A stretch of 8,001 nucleotides of DNA from Clostridiaceae bacterium (GCA_016297645.1 JAEDGF010000080.1:1-8001); one strand, 5' to 3'. Positions 1 to 6,966 are shown, numbered from the stretch's first letter. Notes: a model not told the origin generated them from the sequence alone. Numbers and translations are program-made.

Positions 1-98
1 TCGCACGCATGATTTACGCGCAACGCCGTTTTTTACTGTTATTGCGTGCCTCCCGTTTCTTTGTCTGTTTATTTTTTTGTCTTTTACACGGGTTTTTT

Positions 99-127
99 GT
101 GTGCCTTTTTTCTCGGCACGCTTTTTT
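99..127 (+). terminator. Probable intrinsic terminator of an upstream gene
   Basis: A 7-bp stem with one G-U pair (GTGTGCC at 99-105, GGCACGC at 115-121) encloses a 9-nt T-rich loop and is followed directly by six T residues (122-127). It lies in a T-rich stretch with no credible gene, so it probably ends a + strand gene left of the window. The loop is long and the stem short, so strength is uncertain. The rest of 1-200 is T-rich and shows nothing else I can support. Confidence 0.5.
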
Positions 128-204
128 CTTTTTGTTCTTTTTCGCCCCGTTTTATCGAAAGATGGGAGTTTATTCTTGATTCTTGCGTTAAGTGTTTTTC
201 GCTG

Positions 205-233
205 TTGACAAAGAAGCGGCTATACGCTAAAAT
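205..233 (+). promoter_or_regulatory. Sigma-A-type promoter of the ABC exporter operon
   Basis: A perfect -35 box TTGACA (205-210), a 17-bp spacer and a -10 box TAAAAT (228-233, 5 of 6 matches) form a strong housekeeping promoter. The predicted start near 240 gives a leader of about 50 nt before the ATPase gene. Confidence 0.8.
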
Positions 234-237
234 TTTA

Positions 238-251
238 GTAACAGCTGTTAC
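238..251. promoter_or_regulatory. Perfect 14-bp palindrome at the transcription start, candidate operator
   Basis: GTAACAGCTGTTAC is its own reverse complement. It begins 5 bp after the -10 box and so covers the predicted start site, where a bound dimeric repressor would block RNA polymerase. Drug and antimicrobial-peptide exporters are often controlled this way by TetR-, MarR- or GntR-type proteins. No such regulator gene is in the window, so the binding protein is unknown. Confidence 0.5.
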
Positions 252-289
252 GGATAATCAGCCGCAATTTTCGCGCAGGAGCAGAAAAT

Positions 290-1204
290 ATGGAAGAAAT
301 CATAAAAATAGAATCGCTCAACAAGCACTACGGAAGTGTTCACGCCGTCCGCGACCTCTCGTTTTCGGTTAAAGAAGGGGAGCTTTTCGCATTTCTCGGC
401 GTAAACGGTGCGGGAAAGTCGACCACAATAAATATGATGTGCGGCACTCTTCCGTGCGACAGCGGAAAAATCGTTATCTGCGGAGCCGACATAAACAGAG
501 AGCCGGACATGATAAAACGCAATATCGGAGTTGTATTCCAAAATTCCGTGCTTGACTCCAATCTGTCCGTTGTCGACAATCTGCGCAGCCGTGCGGCGCT
601 ATACGGTATTCACGGTGCGGAGTTCGGGTCGCGGCTCGACGAGCTTTCTCAGCTGTTGGGATTCTCCGATTTTATGACCCGTCCGCTCGGTAAGCTCTCG
701 GGCGGTCAGCGCCGCAGAGCGGATATCGCGCGCGCACTTTTTCACAAGCCGCGCATCCTCGTCCTCGATGAACCCACCACCGGGCTTGACCCTCAGACAA
801 GAATGAATCTGTGGGAGATAATAGGTCAGCTGCGTAAAAAGGACGGGCTTACCGTTTTCCTTACCACCCATTACATGGAGGAGGCCGCGGACGCAGACAA
901 TGTCGTAATTATCGATTCCGGCGTAAAGGCGGCGGAGGGAACTCCTCTCGAACTCAAAAATAAGTATACCGGCGACTATATCACCCTGTACGGCGCGGAC
1001 GAAAACGAAGTCCGTTCGCTAGGCTGTCCCACGCAGGTCTTGGGCGGCGCGGTGAGGATAACAGTCCCGAACACCGCGGCGGCGGCAGAGCTTATCCGCA
1101 GAAAGCCGGAGCTATTTGCCGACTTTGAGATAACAAAAGGCAAGATGGACGATGTCTTTCTTGCCGTCACGGGCAAAAAACTTGCCGGAGGGGATGAAAA
1201 ATGA
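290..1204 (+). CDS. ABC-2 type exporter, ATP-binding protein (DrrA-like)
   Basis: This 304-aa protein is the cytoplasmic ATPase that powers the permease encoded next to it. All nucleotide-binding motifs are intact: Walker A GVNGAGKST (37-45), Q-loop Gln84, signature LSGGQ (136-140), Walker B ILVLDEPT with catalytic Glu161, D-loop GLDP (165-168) and switch His194. The C-terminal tail after about residue 215, with KMDDVFLAVTGK near 285-296, is the short extension typical of the daunorubicin-resistance (DrrA) class, which pairs with ABC-2 permeases to export drugs, antibiotics, lipids or polysaccharides. The substrate cannot be read from the sequence. The start is ATG with AGGAG at 277-281, 8 nt upstream. 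Its stop overlaps the permease start (ATGA), which indicates translational coupling. Transcription probably starts near 240, under a possible palindromic operator. Confidence 0.95.
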   Translation: MEEIIKIESLNKHYGSVHAVRDLSFSVKEGELFAFLGVNGAGKSTTINMMCGTLPCDSGKIVICGADINREPDMIKRNIGVVFQNSVLDSNLSVVDNLRSRAALYGIHGAEFGSRLDELSQLLGFSDFMTRPLGKLSGGQRRRADIARALFHKPRILVLDEPTTGLDPQTRMNLWEIIGQLRKKDGLTVFLTTHYMEEAADADNVVIIDSGVKAAEGTPLELKNKYTGDYITLYGADENEVRSLGCPTQVLGGAVRITVPNTAAAAELIRRKPELFADFEITKGKMDDVFLAVTGKKLAGGDEK

Positions 1205-2106
1205 CCGGACTCGGTGCGCTTGTACGGCGCAATATCAAATTATATTTCAAAGATAAGGGAATGTTCCTGACTTCGCTCATCACCCCTGTAATTCTGCTCG
1301 TTCTCTATGTTACTTTCCTCGGGAGCGTTTACAGAGATTCGTTCGTTTCACCGTTTGAAAGCATGGGCGTGACTCTGCCCGAAAAAGTGATAGACGGCTT
1401 TGTCGGCGGTCAGCTTGTTTCGTCCATTCTCGCCGTGAGCTGCGTGACGGTGGCATTCTGTTCAAATCTGCTGTCCGTTCAGGACAAAACAAGCGGCGCG
1501 CGCAGAGATCTGAACATATCGCCCGTCAGCTCTTCGGTTATCGCACTCTCGTATTTTATATCGACCTTTACGGTTTCGCTTATCATTTCTTTTGCCGCGG
1601 CTGCGGTCTGCTTTGTTTACCTGTCGTTTATCGGCTGGTTCATGACGGCAGCACAGACGGCGGCGCTGCTCGCTCAGGTTGTTCTGCTTGTGCTGTTCGG
1701 CACGGCGCTCAGCTCGTGCATTGTTTTCCCGCTCTCGACTCAGGGACAAAGCTCCGCTGTCGGCACAGTGGTGAGCGCAGGCTACGGATTTATATGCGGC
1801 GCGTATATGCCGGTCGCGAGCTTTTCGCCGTGGCTGCAAAAAATTCTGATGTTCCTCCCCGGGACATACGGCACGGCACTTATAAGAAACTCGGCGCTGA
1901 ACGGAGTTTTCGACGAGCTGCAAAAGCTTAATATAGCCGGCAGCGTTATTGAACAGCTGCGTGACGGAGTGGACTGCAATCTGTACTTTTTCGATAATAA
2001 AGTCGGCACCGGCGCAATGACGGCTGTTATGGTGCTGTCCGTTGCCGTCCTTATCGGCGTATATCTGCTGCTGAATGCCCTGTCCGCAAAGAACGCAAAA
2101 AAATAA
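1201..2106 (+). CDS. ABC-2 type exporter, membrane permease
   Basis: A 301-aa integral membrane protein, the translocation subunit partnered with the ATPase just upstream. The layout is that of ABC-2 permeases: a short cytoplasmic amphipathic start, a first helix at about 22-42, an extracellular loop (43-68), four helices between about 70 and 205, an external loop, and a last helix at about 272-294. The segment CGAYMPVASFSPWLQ (199-213), followed by LPGTYGTALIRN, is the conserved ABC-2 region before the last extracellular loop. The protein has one six-helix unit, so the working exporter is probably a dimer of permeases with two ATPases. The start ATG overlaps the ATPase stop and has GGAGGGG at 1187-1193 inside the end of that gene. 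A bidirectional terminator follows about 50 nt after the stop. The substrate is unknown; drug or peptide self-protection or efflux is the usual role. Confidence 0.9.
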   Translation: MTGLGALVRRNIKLYFKDKGMFLTSLITPVILLVLYVTFLGSVYRDSFVSPFESMGVTLPEKVIDGFVGGQLVSSILAVSCVTVAFCSNLLSVQDKTSGARRDLNISPVSSSVIALSYFISTFTVSLIISFAAAAVCFVYLSFIGWFMTAAQTAALLAQVVLLVLFGTALSSCIVFPLSTQGQSSAVGTVVSAGYGFICGAYMPVASFSPWLQKILMFLPGTYGTALIRNSALNGVFDELQKLNIAGSVIEQLRDGVDCNLYFFDNKVGTGAMTAVMVLSVAVLIGVYLLLNALSAKNAKK

Positions 2107-2158
2107 ACGAACGCATACCACCGTCTTTACAGACCGCTTATTCTCCGCAAAAGAAAAA

Positions 2159-2196
2159 GATCCCCGAACTGTTTATAGGTCGGGGATCATTTTTTT
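2159..2196. terminator. Bidirectional intrinsic terminator between convergent operons
   Basis: A perfect 9-bp stem, GATCCCCGA (2159-2167) with TCGGGGATC (2180-2188), has an A-rich run on its left and AT6 on its right. It can therefore end the + strand ABC operon and the - strand operon that finishes at 2222. Confidence 0.92.
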
Positions 2197-2221
2197 GAAC
2201 CGAAGAAACGAAAGAAAAATA

Positions 2222-3391
2222 TTATTTGCTTTCCGTGTAGTCGCGGTCAACGGATATGACCGCTCTCAAAGACGGGTCGCGTTCGCTGAGCTTTTCGGCA
2301 ACGGTTTTTTGTATCTCACTGTCGCTCATTTTGAACGAGAAGGATACCAGTACATCGAATATAAGATTCGTGTGTGTAGTGCCGCTCACGACGCGGAAGT
2401 CGTGCATTTTTATTTCGGGCGAGATGTCCTCGAGAACCTCGTCCGTCATTACGCGCAGGCGGTTTACCTCCTCGTCGTCCGTTTGTATCGGGTCCATATG
2501 TATTACGGCGTGGCAGCCCAGCTCCTCCGAAAGGCGGCGTTCGAGGTTGTCTATTTCGTCGTGCATTTCAAGCACATCGCCGGAGGCAGGCACCTCCGCA
2601 TGGAGCGTTATCATCCGTCTGCCAGGTCCGTAGTCGTGTACTATCAGGTCGTGCATACCGATAACGCAGTTCCCTCCGCGCACTATCTCCGATATCTTGT
2701 CGGTGAACTCTTTCTCCGGCGGTTTTCCCAAAAGCGGGTCGACCGTGTCGTAGACCGATTTCAGCCCGGCGTAGATGATGAACAGCGAAACGGCAGCGCC
2801 GCAGTACGCGTCCGTGTTAAAGCTCGTAAAGAATGTGACGGCAGAGGATATGAGAACAACTGCCGTCGAAGCCGCGTCCGAAATACTGTCGGAGGCGGTG
2901 GCAAGCATTGCCGGCGAATTGAAGCGCTTCCCGTAGGAACGGTTGTAAGCGAACATATACAGCTTTATGAGAATAGATGCCGCAAGTGAAATGAAAACGG
3001 CGGCGTTTATTTCGGGCGCTTCCGGTGTTATGATTTTTTTGACGGAGCTTATGGCAAGCTCAACGCCCATTACGGTTATCATTACCGACACCGCAAGCCC
3101 GGAAAGATATTCCATTCTGCCGTGTCCGAACGGGTGTCCGGGGTCGGGCTTTTTCGCCGCGAGCTTGAAGCCGAGCACGGTTATTATCGAGGAACCGGAG
3201 TCGGACAGGTTGTTGAACGCGTCGGCTGTTACGGAAAGAGAGCCGCTGAGTCTGCCGACGGTGAATTTAACGGCAAAAAGAAACACATTGAGAAAAATAC
3301 CGAGGACGGAACAGAGTATTCCGTAGCCGCGGCGCTTTTCACTGTCTGTTTTCGCCTTATTGAGAAACAGCCGCGAAAGCAGTTTTACCAA
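2222..3391 (-). CDS. Cation diffusion facilitator (CDF) transporter, probably Mn2+ efflux
   Basis: This 389-aa membrane protein belongs to the CDF family, which exports divalent metals in exchange for protons. Six helices are visible (about 25-45, 50-75, 97-117, 128-148, 162-190, 195-215), with the family loop HPFGHGRMEY at 86-95. The transport site has Asn60-x3-Asp64 in helix 2 and Asp168-x3-Asp172 in helix 5. Zinc members such as YiiP have Asp-Asp and His-Asp; replacing His by Asp, with Asn in the first position, is the pattern I associate with manganese exporters of the MntE/MneP type, so Mn2+ is the best guess. The cytoplasmic domain (about 222-305) keeps His247, His264, His277 and the HMDP motif (298-301). 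A second, related C-terminal segment (about 315-389, with MHDFRVVSG and THTNLIFDV) is common in longer clostridial members. The start is TTG, with GGAG 11 nt upstream; no ATG or GTG fits in frame after the galE stop, which lies 18 nt away. Confidence 0.9.
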   Translation of the reverse strand: MVKLLSRLFLNKAKTDSEKRRGYGILCSVLGIFLNVFLFAVKFTVGRLSGSLSVTADAFNNLSDSGSSIITVLGFKLAAKKPDPGHPFGHGRMEYLSGLAVSVMITVMGVELAISSVKKIITPEAPEINAAVFISLAASILIKLYMFAYNRSYGKRFNSPAMLATASDSISDAASTAVVLISSAVTFFTSFNTDAYCGAAVSLFIIYAGLKSVYDTVDPLLGKPPEKEFTDKISEIVRGGNCVIGMHDLIVHDYGPGRRMITLHAEVPASGDVLEMHDEIDNLERRLSEELGCHAVIHMDPIQTDDEEVNRLRVMTDEVLEDISPEIKMHDFRVVSGTTHTNLIFDVLVSFSFKMSDSEIQKTVAEKLSERDPSLRAVISVDRDYTESK

Positions 3392-3409
3392 GAGAACATC
3401 ATCTCCGAA

Positions 3410-4426
3410 TTACTTGTTGTAGCCGTTGGGGTTCTGCGTCTGCCAGTGCCACGAGTCGCGGCAGGCGTCAACAACATCCTTTTCGGCGTGCCAGCCGAGA
3501 ATTTTATTCGCCTTTGAAACATCGGCATACGAGGTCGCAACATCTCCGGCGCGTCTTGCTTCGATGGTGTAGGGGATGTCAACGCCGGTGGCTTTTTTGA
3601 AGGCGTTTATGAGGTCGAGTACGCTCACGCCTTTTCCCGTGCCGAGGTTGAATATCTCTGTACCCTTGACGCTCTTTGCCCGTTTGATGGCGGCAAGATG
3701 ACCCTTCGCGAGGTCAACGACATGAATGTAATCTCTTACGCCCGTGCCGTCCGGGGTGGGGTAGTCGTTGCCGAAAACATGGACTTCTTTGAGCTTGCCG
3801 ACAGCAACCTGCGCAACATAGGGCATGAGGTTATTCGGGATTCCGTTGGGCGCTTCGCCGATAAGACCGCTCTCGTGAGCGCCGATGGGATTGAAGTATC
3901 TGAGAAGGCAAATGCTCCACTCCTTGTCGGCTTTTGCAAGGTCTGTCAGTATCTGTTCGATAAAGAGCTTTGTGGTGCCATAGGGGTTTGTCGCCTTGCC
4001 GGTTTCCATTTCTTCGTTGAACGGAGCGGTGTTTTTGTCACCGTAAACGGTTGCGGAGGAACTGAAAACCATCGTCTTGACATTGTGCGCACGCATGACT
4101 TTAAGAAGCACCAGTGTTCCGTTTATGTTGTTGTCGTAGTATTCGAGCGGCTTGACGCATGACTCGCCGACGGCTTTCAGACCGGCAAAATGAATGACCG
4201 AGTCAATGTCGTACTTGTCGAAAATACCGCTGAGCTTTTTCTCGTCGCGGATGTCGCATTCTTCGAGCGGGAAATCCCTGCCCGTTATTCTGCGGACTCT
4301 GTCGCATGACTCCGGCGATGAGTTGACAAAGTTGTCGACAACAACGATATCAAGTCCTGCGTTGAGCATTTCCACGCAGGTGTGGGAACCGATATATCCG
4401 GCCCCGCCCGTAACTAAAATTGCCAT
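3410..4426 (-). CDS. galE: UDP-glucose 4-epimerase
   Basis: GalE interconverts UDP-glucose and UDP-galactose in the cytoplasm using tightly bound NAD. It serves galactose use and supplies UDP-galactose (or related sugars) for cell-surface polysaccharide. At 338 aa it is the same length as E. coli GalE and aligns in register: the NAD-binding GGAGYIG motif at 7-13, Ser124 in SSSATVYG, catalytic Tyr149 and Lys153 in YGTTK, RYFNPIGAH at 176-184, RDYIHVVDLA at 231-240, and the C-terminal QNPNGY signature. The chosen ATG at 4424-4426 has GGGAGGA at 4433-4439 with ideal spacing. A longer frame opening with TTG at 4441 would start inside this ribosome site and is rejected. The gene lies 67 nt after the transglutaminase-like lipoprotein gene and 18 nt before the metal transporter gene. 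The 67-nt gap is AT-rich without a clear terminator or a good -35/-10 pair, so co-transcription from upstream is likely. Confidence 0.96.
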   Translation of the reverse strand: MAILVTGGAGYIGSHTCVEMLNAGLDIVVVDNFVNSSPESCDRVRRITGRDFPLEECDIRDEKKLSGIFDKYDIDSVIHFAGLKAVGESCVKPLEYYDNNINGTLVLLKVMRAHNVKTMVFSSSATVYGDKNTAPFNEEMETGKATNPYGTTKLFIEQILTDLAKADKEWSICLLRYFNPIGAHESGLIGEAPNGIPNNLMPYVAQVAVGKLKEVHVFGNDYPTPDGTGVRDYIHVVDLAKGHLAAIKRAKSVKGTEIFNLGTGKGVSVLDLINAFKKATGVDIPYTIEARRAGDVATSYADVSKANKILGWHAEKDVVDACRDSWHWQTQNPNGYNK

Positions 4427-4493
4427 AACCATTCCTCCCAAAATGTTTATACACTTTTTACATTGATAATATGTGATAAAATGCTTTGCGTGA

Positions 4494-5639
4494 TTATCTG
4501 TTTATGTATATGTACAAAACGCCCATCGAGCTTACCTCCGAGTAAACCGCCGAGGCGTTTGCTTCAAAGCCTGCGTCGGTGAGGTAGGGGCGGATTCCGC
4601 CATCGTCAAAAAGTTCCTTTGCCGCGAGCTTCATCTCGTCCGCGCTGTCAAATTTCAGCTCCGCAAAATCCGTCTGCTCCGAAAAAGCCCGTTTGAGTGC
4701 GGCTTCGATAACTGCGGCGTTGTTGTCGCCGTCGCAGTACAAGCCCGTTTTTCGATAATAATCAGCAGATACGGAATTGCACTTCACGCTTTTGGGCAGC
4801 GTGTAGTCGCGGTGGGTGGCTTTCATCTCGCGGTCGGACGCGTTGAACCACGCGTGCACCGGTATTTCTTTTTCAGCCCCGACAGGGTCGTTCCATGTGG
4901 GGTCGAGATGATACCAAAAGCCGTCCGCATTTACGCAGAGCCACATATGCGGCGAGAATTTTCCGTCCGTTCCTGCGTTGCCCGAAACGGCTGCCGAACG
5001 GATCCCGGCGGCGTCAAGCAGGAGCTTCATTCCCATGGCGTAGCCGCCGCAGGCAGCCTTGCCGGAAATGAGCGCGTCATATGCGTTTGAACCGGGGTTA
5101 GACGCGTCATATCCGCATCCGCCGACAAGTGCGTCGTGGAGATAAATCTCCTTCGAAACATCGTCCGTCATCTGCGCTGTTGCCGAAACAAGGTCGAAAA
5201 CCTTTTCCGTAAGCGTTTGCGCCCTCTCGGTGCAGGTCTTTGCCGAGCAGGTGTAGTCGGGACGGATAAACACAAGGTCGCCGAAAGTCATCAGCTTATA
5301 TGAATTTTTAAGGCACAAAAGCCGCGGATTGTCGTATTTGAGTGAAATGAATACCCGTTGAACCTTTTCGTCGTCTAATCCGCCCGGCACCGCAATGTAC
5401 TCGGGGTGAGAAAAAACGGTGTTGTAAAAATGGCGGTAGAACAGCTGCTCCGTCTGCGAGAGCTGCTCGTAAAGCAGACGCGTTGTTTTTTCGAAAACAA
5501 AGTCCGGCTCGATAAAACCGGCATCGGTTATCGGGTTTATGCGATCCGCCGGAACGGTGTCAAGCACACCGGCAGAGCAGGAACACAACATAAGGACAAG
5601 CACGGCGGCAGCAATTGCCGAGGTAAGTTTTTTCTTCAT
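4494..5639 (-). CDS. Lipoprotein with transglutaminase-like cysteine-protease domain
   Basis: A 381-aa secreted lipoprotein. The N-terminus has Lys2-Lys4, a hydrophobic core and a lipobox LCSC ending at Cys21, the predicted lipid-anchored residue, which places the protein on the outer face of the membrane. The central part (about 160-255) is a transglutaminase-core fold with a complete triad: Cys197 in GKAACGGYA, His231 in SPHMW, Asp246 in WYHLDPTWND. Bacterial members of this superfamily act as proteases, amidases or cross-linking enzymes, often on the cell wall. Which reaction applies here cannot be told. The N-terminal 30-150 and C-terminal 285-381 regions are not recognised. The ATG has GGAG 6 nt upstream. 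The gene starts 13 nt after the LCP-like gene, so the two are almost certainly co-expressed and may work on the same envelope target. Confidence 0.9.
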   Translation of the reverse strand: MKKKLTSAIAAAVLVLMLCSCSAGVLDTVPADRINPITDAGFIEPDFVFEKTTRLLYEQLSQTEQLFYRHFYNTVFSHPEYIAVPGGLDDEKVQRVFISLKYDNPRLLCLKNSYKLMTFGDLVFIRPDYTCSAKTCTERAQTLTEKVFDLVSATAQMTDDVSKEIYLHDALVGGCGYDASNPGSNAYDALISGKAACGGYAMGMKLLLDAAGIRSAAVSGNAGTDGKFSPHMWLCVNADGFWYHLDPTWNDPVGAEKEIPVHAWFNASDREMKATHRDYTLPKSVKCNSVSADYYRKTGLYCDGDNNAAVIEAALKRAFSEQTDFAELKFDSADEMKLAAKELFDDGGIRPYLTDAGFEANASAVYSEVSSMGVLYIYINR

Positions 5640-5652
5640 GTTCTGCTCCGTT

Positions 5653-6513
5653 TCAGCCTATCGGAACTATCGAGGGCGAAGCGAGGATAAACGCTTTTAT
5701 TGTTTCGGCTGCTTCCGAATAGTCGAACGCCGTTATATCGGTTTCTACCGGATTTATCAGCGACGAAAAGAAGGACGAGCCTTTGTTGAAGTTTTCTATC
5801 GTAAAATTACGGCTTATCACCGCCGAGCAGGCAAGCGCCTGAACGGACGAGGTTTCGTCCCCCGTCGAGCCGTATTTTATGAGCTTTAACAGCAAGTCTG
5901 CCGTGAAGGTGTTCTTCCCGGCGGCAAAGGTGTACTTTACCGCGCCGTCGGAAAACGCTATGTCGCGCGGCAGCTCGATAACGGTCGCGCCGAGTGTGCC
6001 CACGGTGAGCTTGAACGCCGTTTCCGTGCACAAAACATATTTGGATGTTTTTATCCCCTTGCTTTCCAAAAGCTCCTTCACGCCCTCAATGCCTTTTTGC
6101 CGGAAGACCTCGGATGCGGTGGTTTCGGCTCCGTTTAGCTGTGTGCGCGTGTCGGCGGGAACCGCTTTTACTTTAATGCAGTTCTCGCTGACCGAAACGG
6201 AAATCACCGTACAGAACGATAACTCGGACGAATCGTGACAGACAAACAGGAAATTCACGGCATTTTTGTCCGAGAACTGCGGAGCTGCCGTGCTCGTTTT
6301 CTCGGAGGTCGCTTCTTCGAGTGTGTTGCCGGTCGTGTCCTCCGGCAGCCGCGCGCCGAAGAATTTAGCCGTATCAAAATCATTTTTTGCAAGCAGTATC
6401 AAAAAAGAAACTGCGCCCAGCAAAAGTACGCCCGCCGCTATAAGTGCAGCGGTAAAGCCGCCGCTTTTCTTTTTCTCTGCGGCAGTAAAATCAAGCCCGT
6501 TATATTTTTTCAT
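5653..6513 (-). CDS. Membrane-anchored protein with a degenerate LCP-like domain
   Basis: A 286-aa protein with a short lysine-rich cytoplasmic start, one membrane helix (about 19-42) and an extracellular remainder. After a low-complexity Thr/Glu/Ser linker (58-80), residues 86-240 follow the pattern of LytR-CpsA-Psr domains: NFLFVCHD, a strand ending in VKAVPADTRTQLNG (115-128), a helix-rich middle, KYVLCTETAFKLTVGTLGATVIELPRDIAFSDG (about 158-190 in the family's order), and a segment where the family has ALAYVRxR. Active LCP enzymes move teichoic acid or capsule polymers from lipid carrier to peptidoglycan, using arginines in PRDT and in YVRxR. Here these read PADT (Ala120) and LIKYGS (211-216), so the catalytic arginines appear lost. 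It may bind rather than transfer, or act as a regulator. The only methionine is the start. No good ribosome site precedes it. It is the first gene of the operon, with a promoter about 70 nt upstream. Confidence 0.72.
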   Translation of the reverse strand: MKKYNGLDFTAAEKKKSGGFTAALIAAGVLLLGAVSFLILLAKNDFDTAKFFGARLPEDTTGNTLEEATSEKTSTAAPQFSDKNAVNFLFVCHDSSELSFCTVISVSVSENCIKVKAVPADTRTQLNGAETTASEVFRQKGIEGVKELLESKGIKTSKYVLCTETAFKLTVGTLGATVIELPRDIAFSDGAVKYTFAAGKNTFTADLLLKLIKYGSTGDETSSVQALACSAVISRNFTIENFNKGSSFFSSLINPVETDITAFDYSEAAETIKAFILASPSIVPIG

Positions 6514-6542
6514 TGAGTTTTCAACACCAAATCTATATAAGA

Positions 6543-6556
6543 TCCGCTTTCGCGGA
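6543..6556 (-). other. GAAA-tetraloop hairpin in the 5' leader of the LCP-like gene
   Basis: Read on the - strand, TCCGC-GAAA-GCGGA is a 5-bp GC-rich stem capped by a stable GNRA-type loop. It lies about midway in a predicted 60-nt leader between the promoter and the ATG at 6513. No T-tract follows, so it is not a terminator. It may stabilise the mRNA or affect translation of a start that lacks an obvious ribosome site. Confidence 0.4.
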
Positions 6557-6580
6557 GAAGAATTCTTTAGTATGTATTAT

Positions 6581-6609
6581 ATTATATAGGGGGCGCTTGA
6601 AAATTACAA
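6581..6609 (-). promoter_or_regulatory. Sigma-A-type promoter of the LCP-like/lipoprotein/galE/CDF operon
   Basis: On the - strand, TTGTAA (6609-6604) and a perfect TATAAT (6586-6581) are separated by exactly 17 bp. The predicted start is near 6574. It is the only convincing - strand promoter between here and the operon end at 2222. Confidence 0.75.
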
Positions 6610-6619
6610 GAGAAAACGG

Positions 6620-6649
6620 TGAGGTTAAAGTAAAAAATCTGTAACCTCA
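6620..6649 (-). terminator. Inverted repeat, possible terminator after the Cys-rich gene
   Basis: An exact 8-bp inverted repeat (TGAGGTTA at 6620-6627, TAACCTCA at 6642-6649) surrounds a 14-nt AT-rich loop, 20 nt after the stop of the Cys-rich gene and just before the next promoter. On the - strand it is followed by CCGTTTTCTCTTG, a weak T-tract. The position favours termination, but the long loop and interrupted T-run make it imperfect; a protein-binding site is the alternative. Confidence 0.45.
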
Positions 6650-6669
6650 GGCTTTCCTTTTTGTGTATT

Positions 6670-6915
6670 TTACACTTTTGCTATTTCCTTTACGAGGTCG
6701 CGCATTCCGTATTTCGCGAAAAGGCTTTTTGCCATGGGGCAATTTCCGCCGTTTTCAAGGCTGCAATTTTCGTTTATGTGCAGGCGCTTCGTTTTTGAAC
6801 TTGCAAAACGCGTCACCATACAGGTGTTTGCGATGAATCCTTCGCAGGTGATGTATTTTTCGTGTTCGGACTGATAAAAAGGACATTTGATAAGACATTC
6901 GATGGTTTTATTCAT
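6670..6915 (-). CDS. Small six-cysteine protein, putative zinc-binding, mobile-element type
   Basis: An 81-aa protein starting MNKTIECLIKCPFY. It has Cys7, Cys11, Cys24, Cys32, Cys51 and Cys59 plus His18 and His46, spaced as in a small zinc-binding module: CPFY-x9-ITCEG, then a basic stretch (RFASSKTKRLH, 36-46), then NCSLENGGNCPMA. Small proteins with CPFY...CEG...CPMA patterns are, to my recollection, common in clostridial prophages and integrative elements, usually near repressor genes; their function is unknown, and DNA binding is only a guess. The ATG at 6913-6915 has AAGGA 6 nt upstream. The frame stays open upstream to 7059, but that extension lacks a ribosome site and covers regulatory DNA. 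The gene is divergent from the Xre repressor across the operator region, as in lysogeny-type control regions. Confidence 0.75.
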   Translation of the reverse strand: MNKTIECLIKCPFYQSEHEKYITCEGFIANTCMVTRFASSKTKRLHINENCSLENGGNCPMAKSLFAKYGMRDLVKEIAKV

Positions 6916-6966
6916 TGCATTTCCTTTCTGCAAAAGTACCCGGTGCTTTTCTGCGTAAAAAACCCC

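Noticed and set aside
46..372. A 108-codon + strand frame at the left edge
   Set aside because: It is driven by T-rich low-complexity DNA, spans the promoter and palindrome, and overlaps the start of the ABC ATPase in another frame.
1462..2121. A 219-codon - strand frame opposite the permease
   Set aside because: Its Arg/Cys/His-rich composition is typical of an antisense shadow, and the permease on the other strand is clearly real.
2075..2989. A 304-codon + strand frame opposite the CDF gene
   Set aside because: It starts inside the permease gene, crosses a strong terminator, and its protein is a low-hydrophobicity Tyr/Arg/Val-rich shadow of the CDF coding strand.
4427..4441. A TTG start extending GalE by five residues
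   Set aside because: It would begin within the GGGAGGA ribosome site; the ATG at 4424-4426 gives the exact E. coli GalE numbering.
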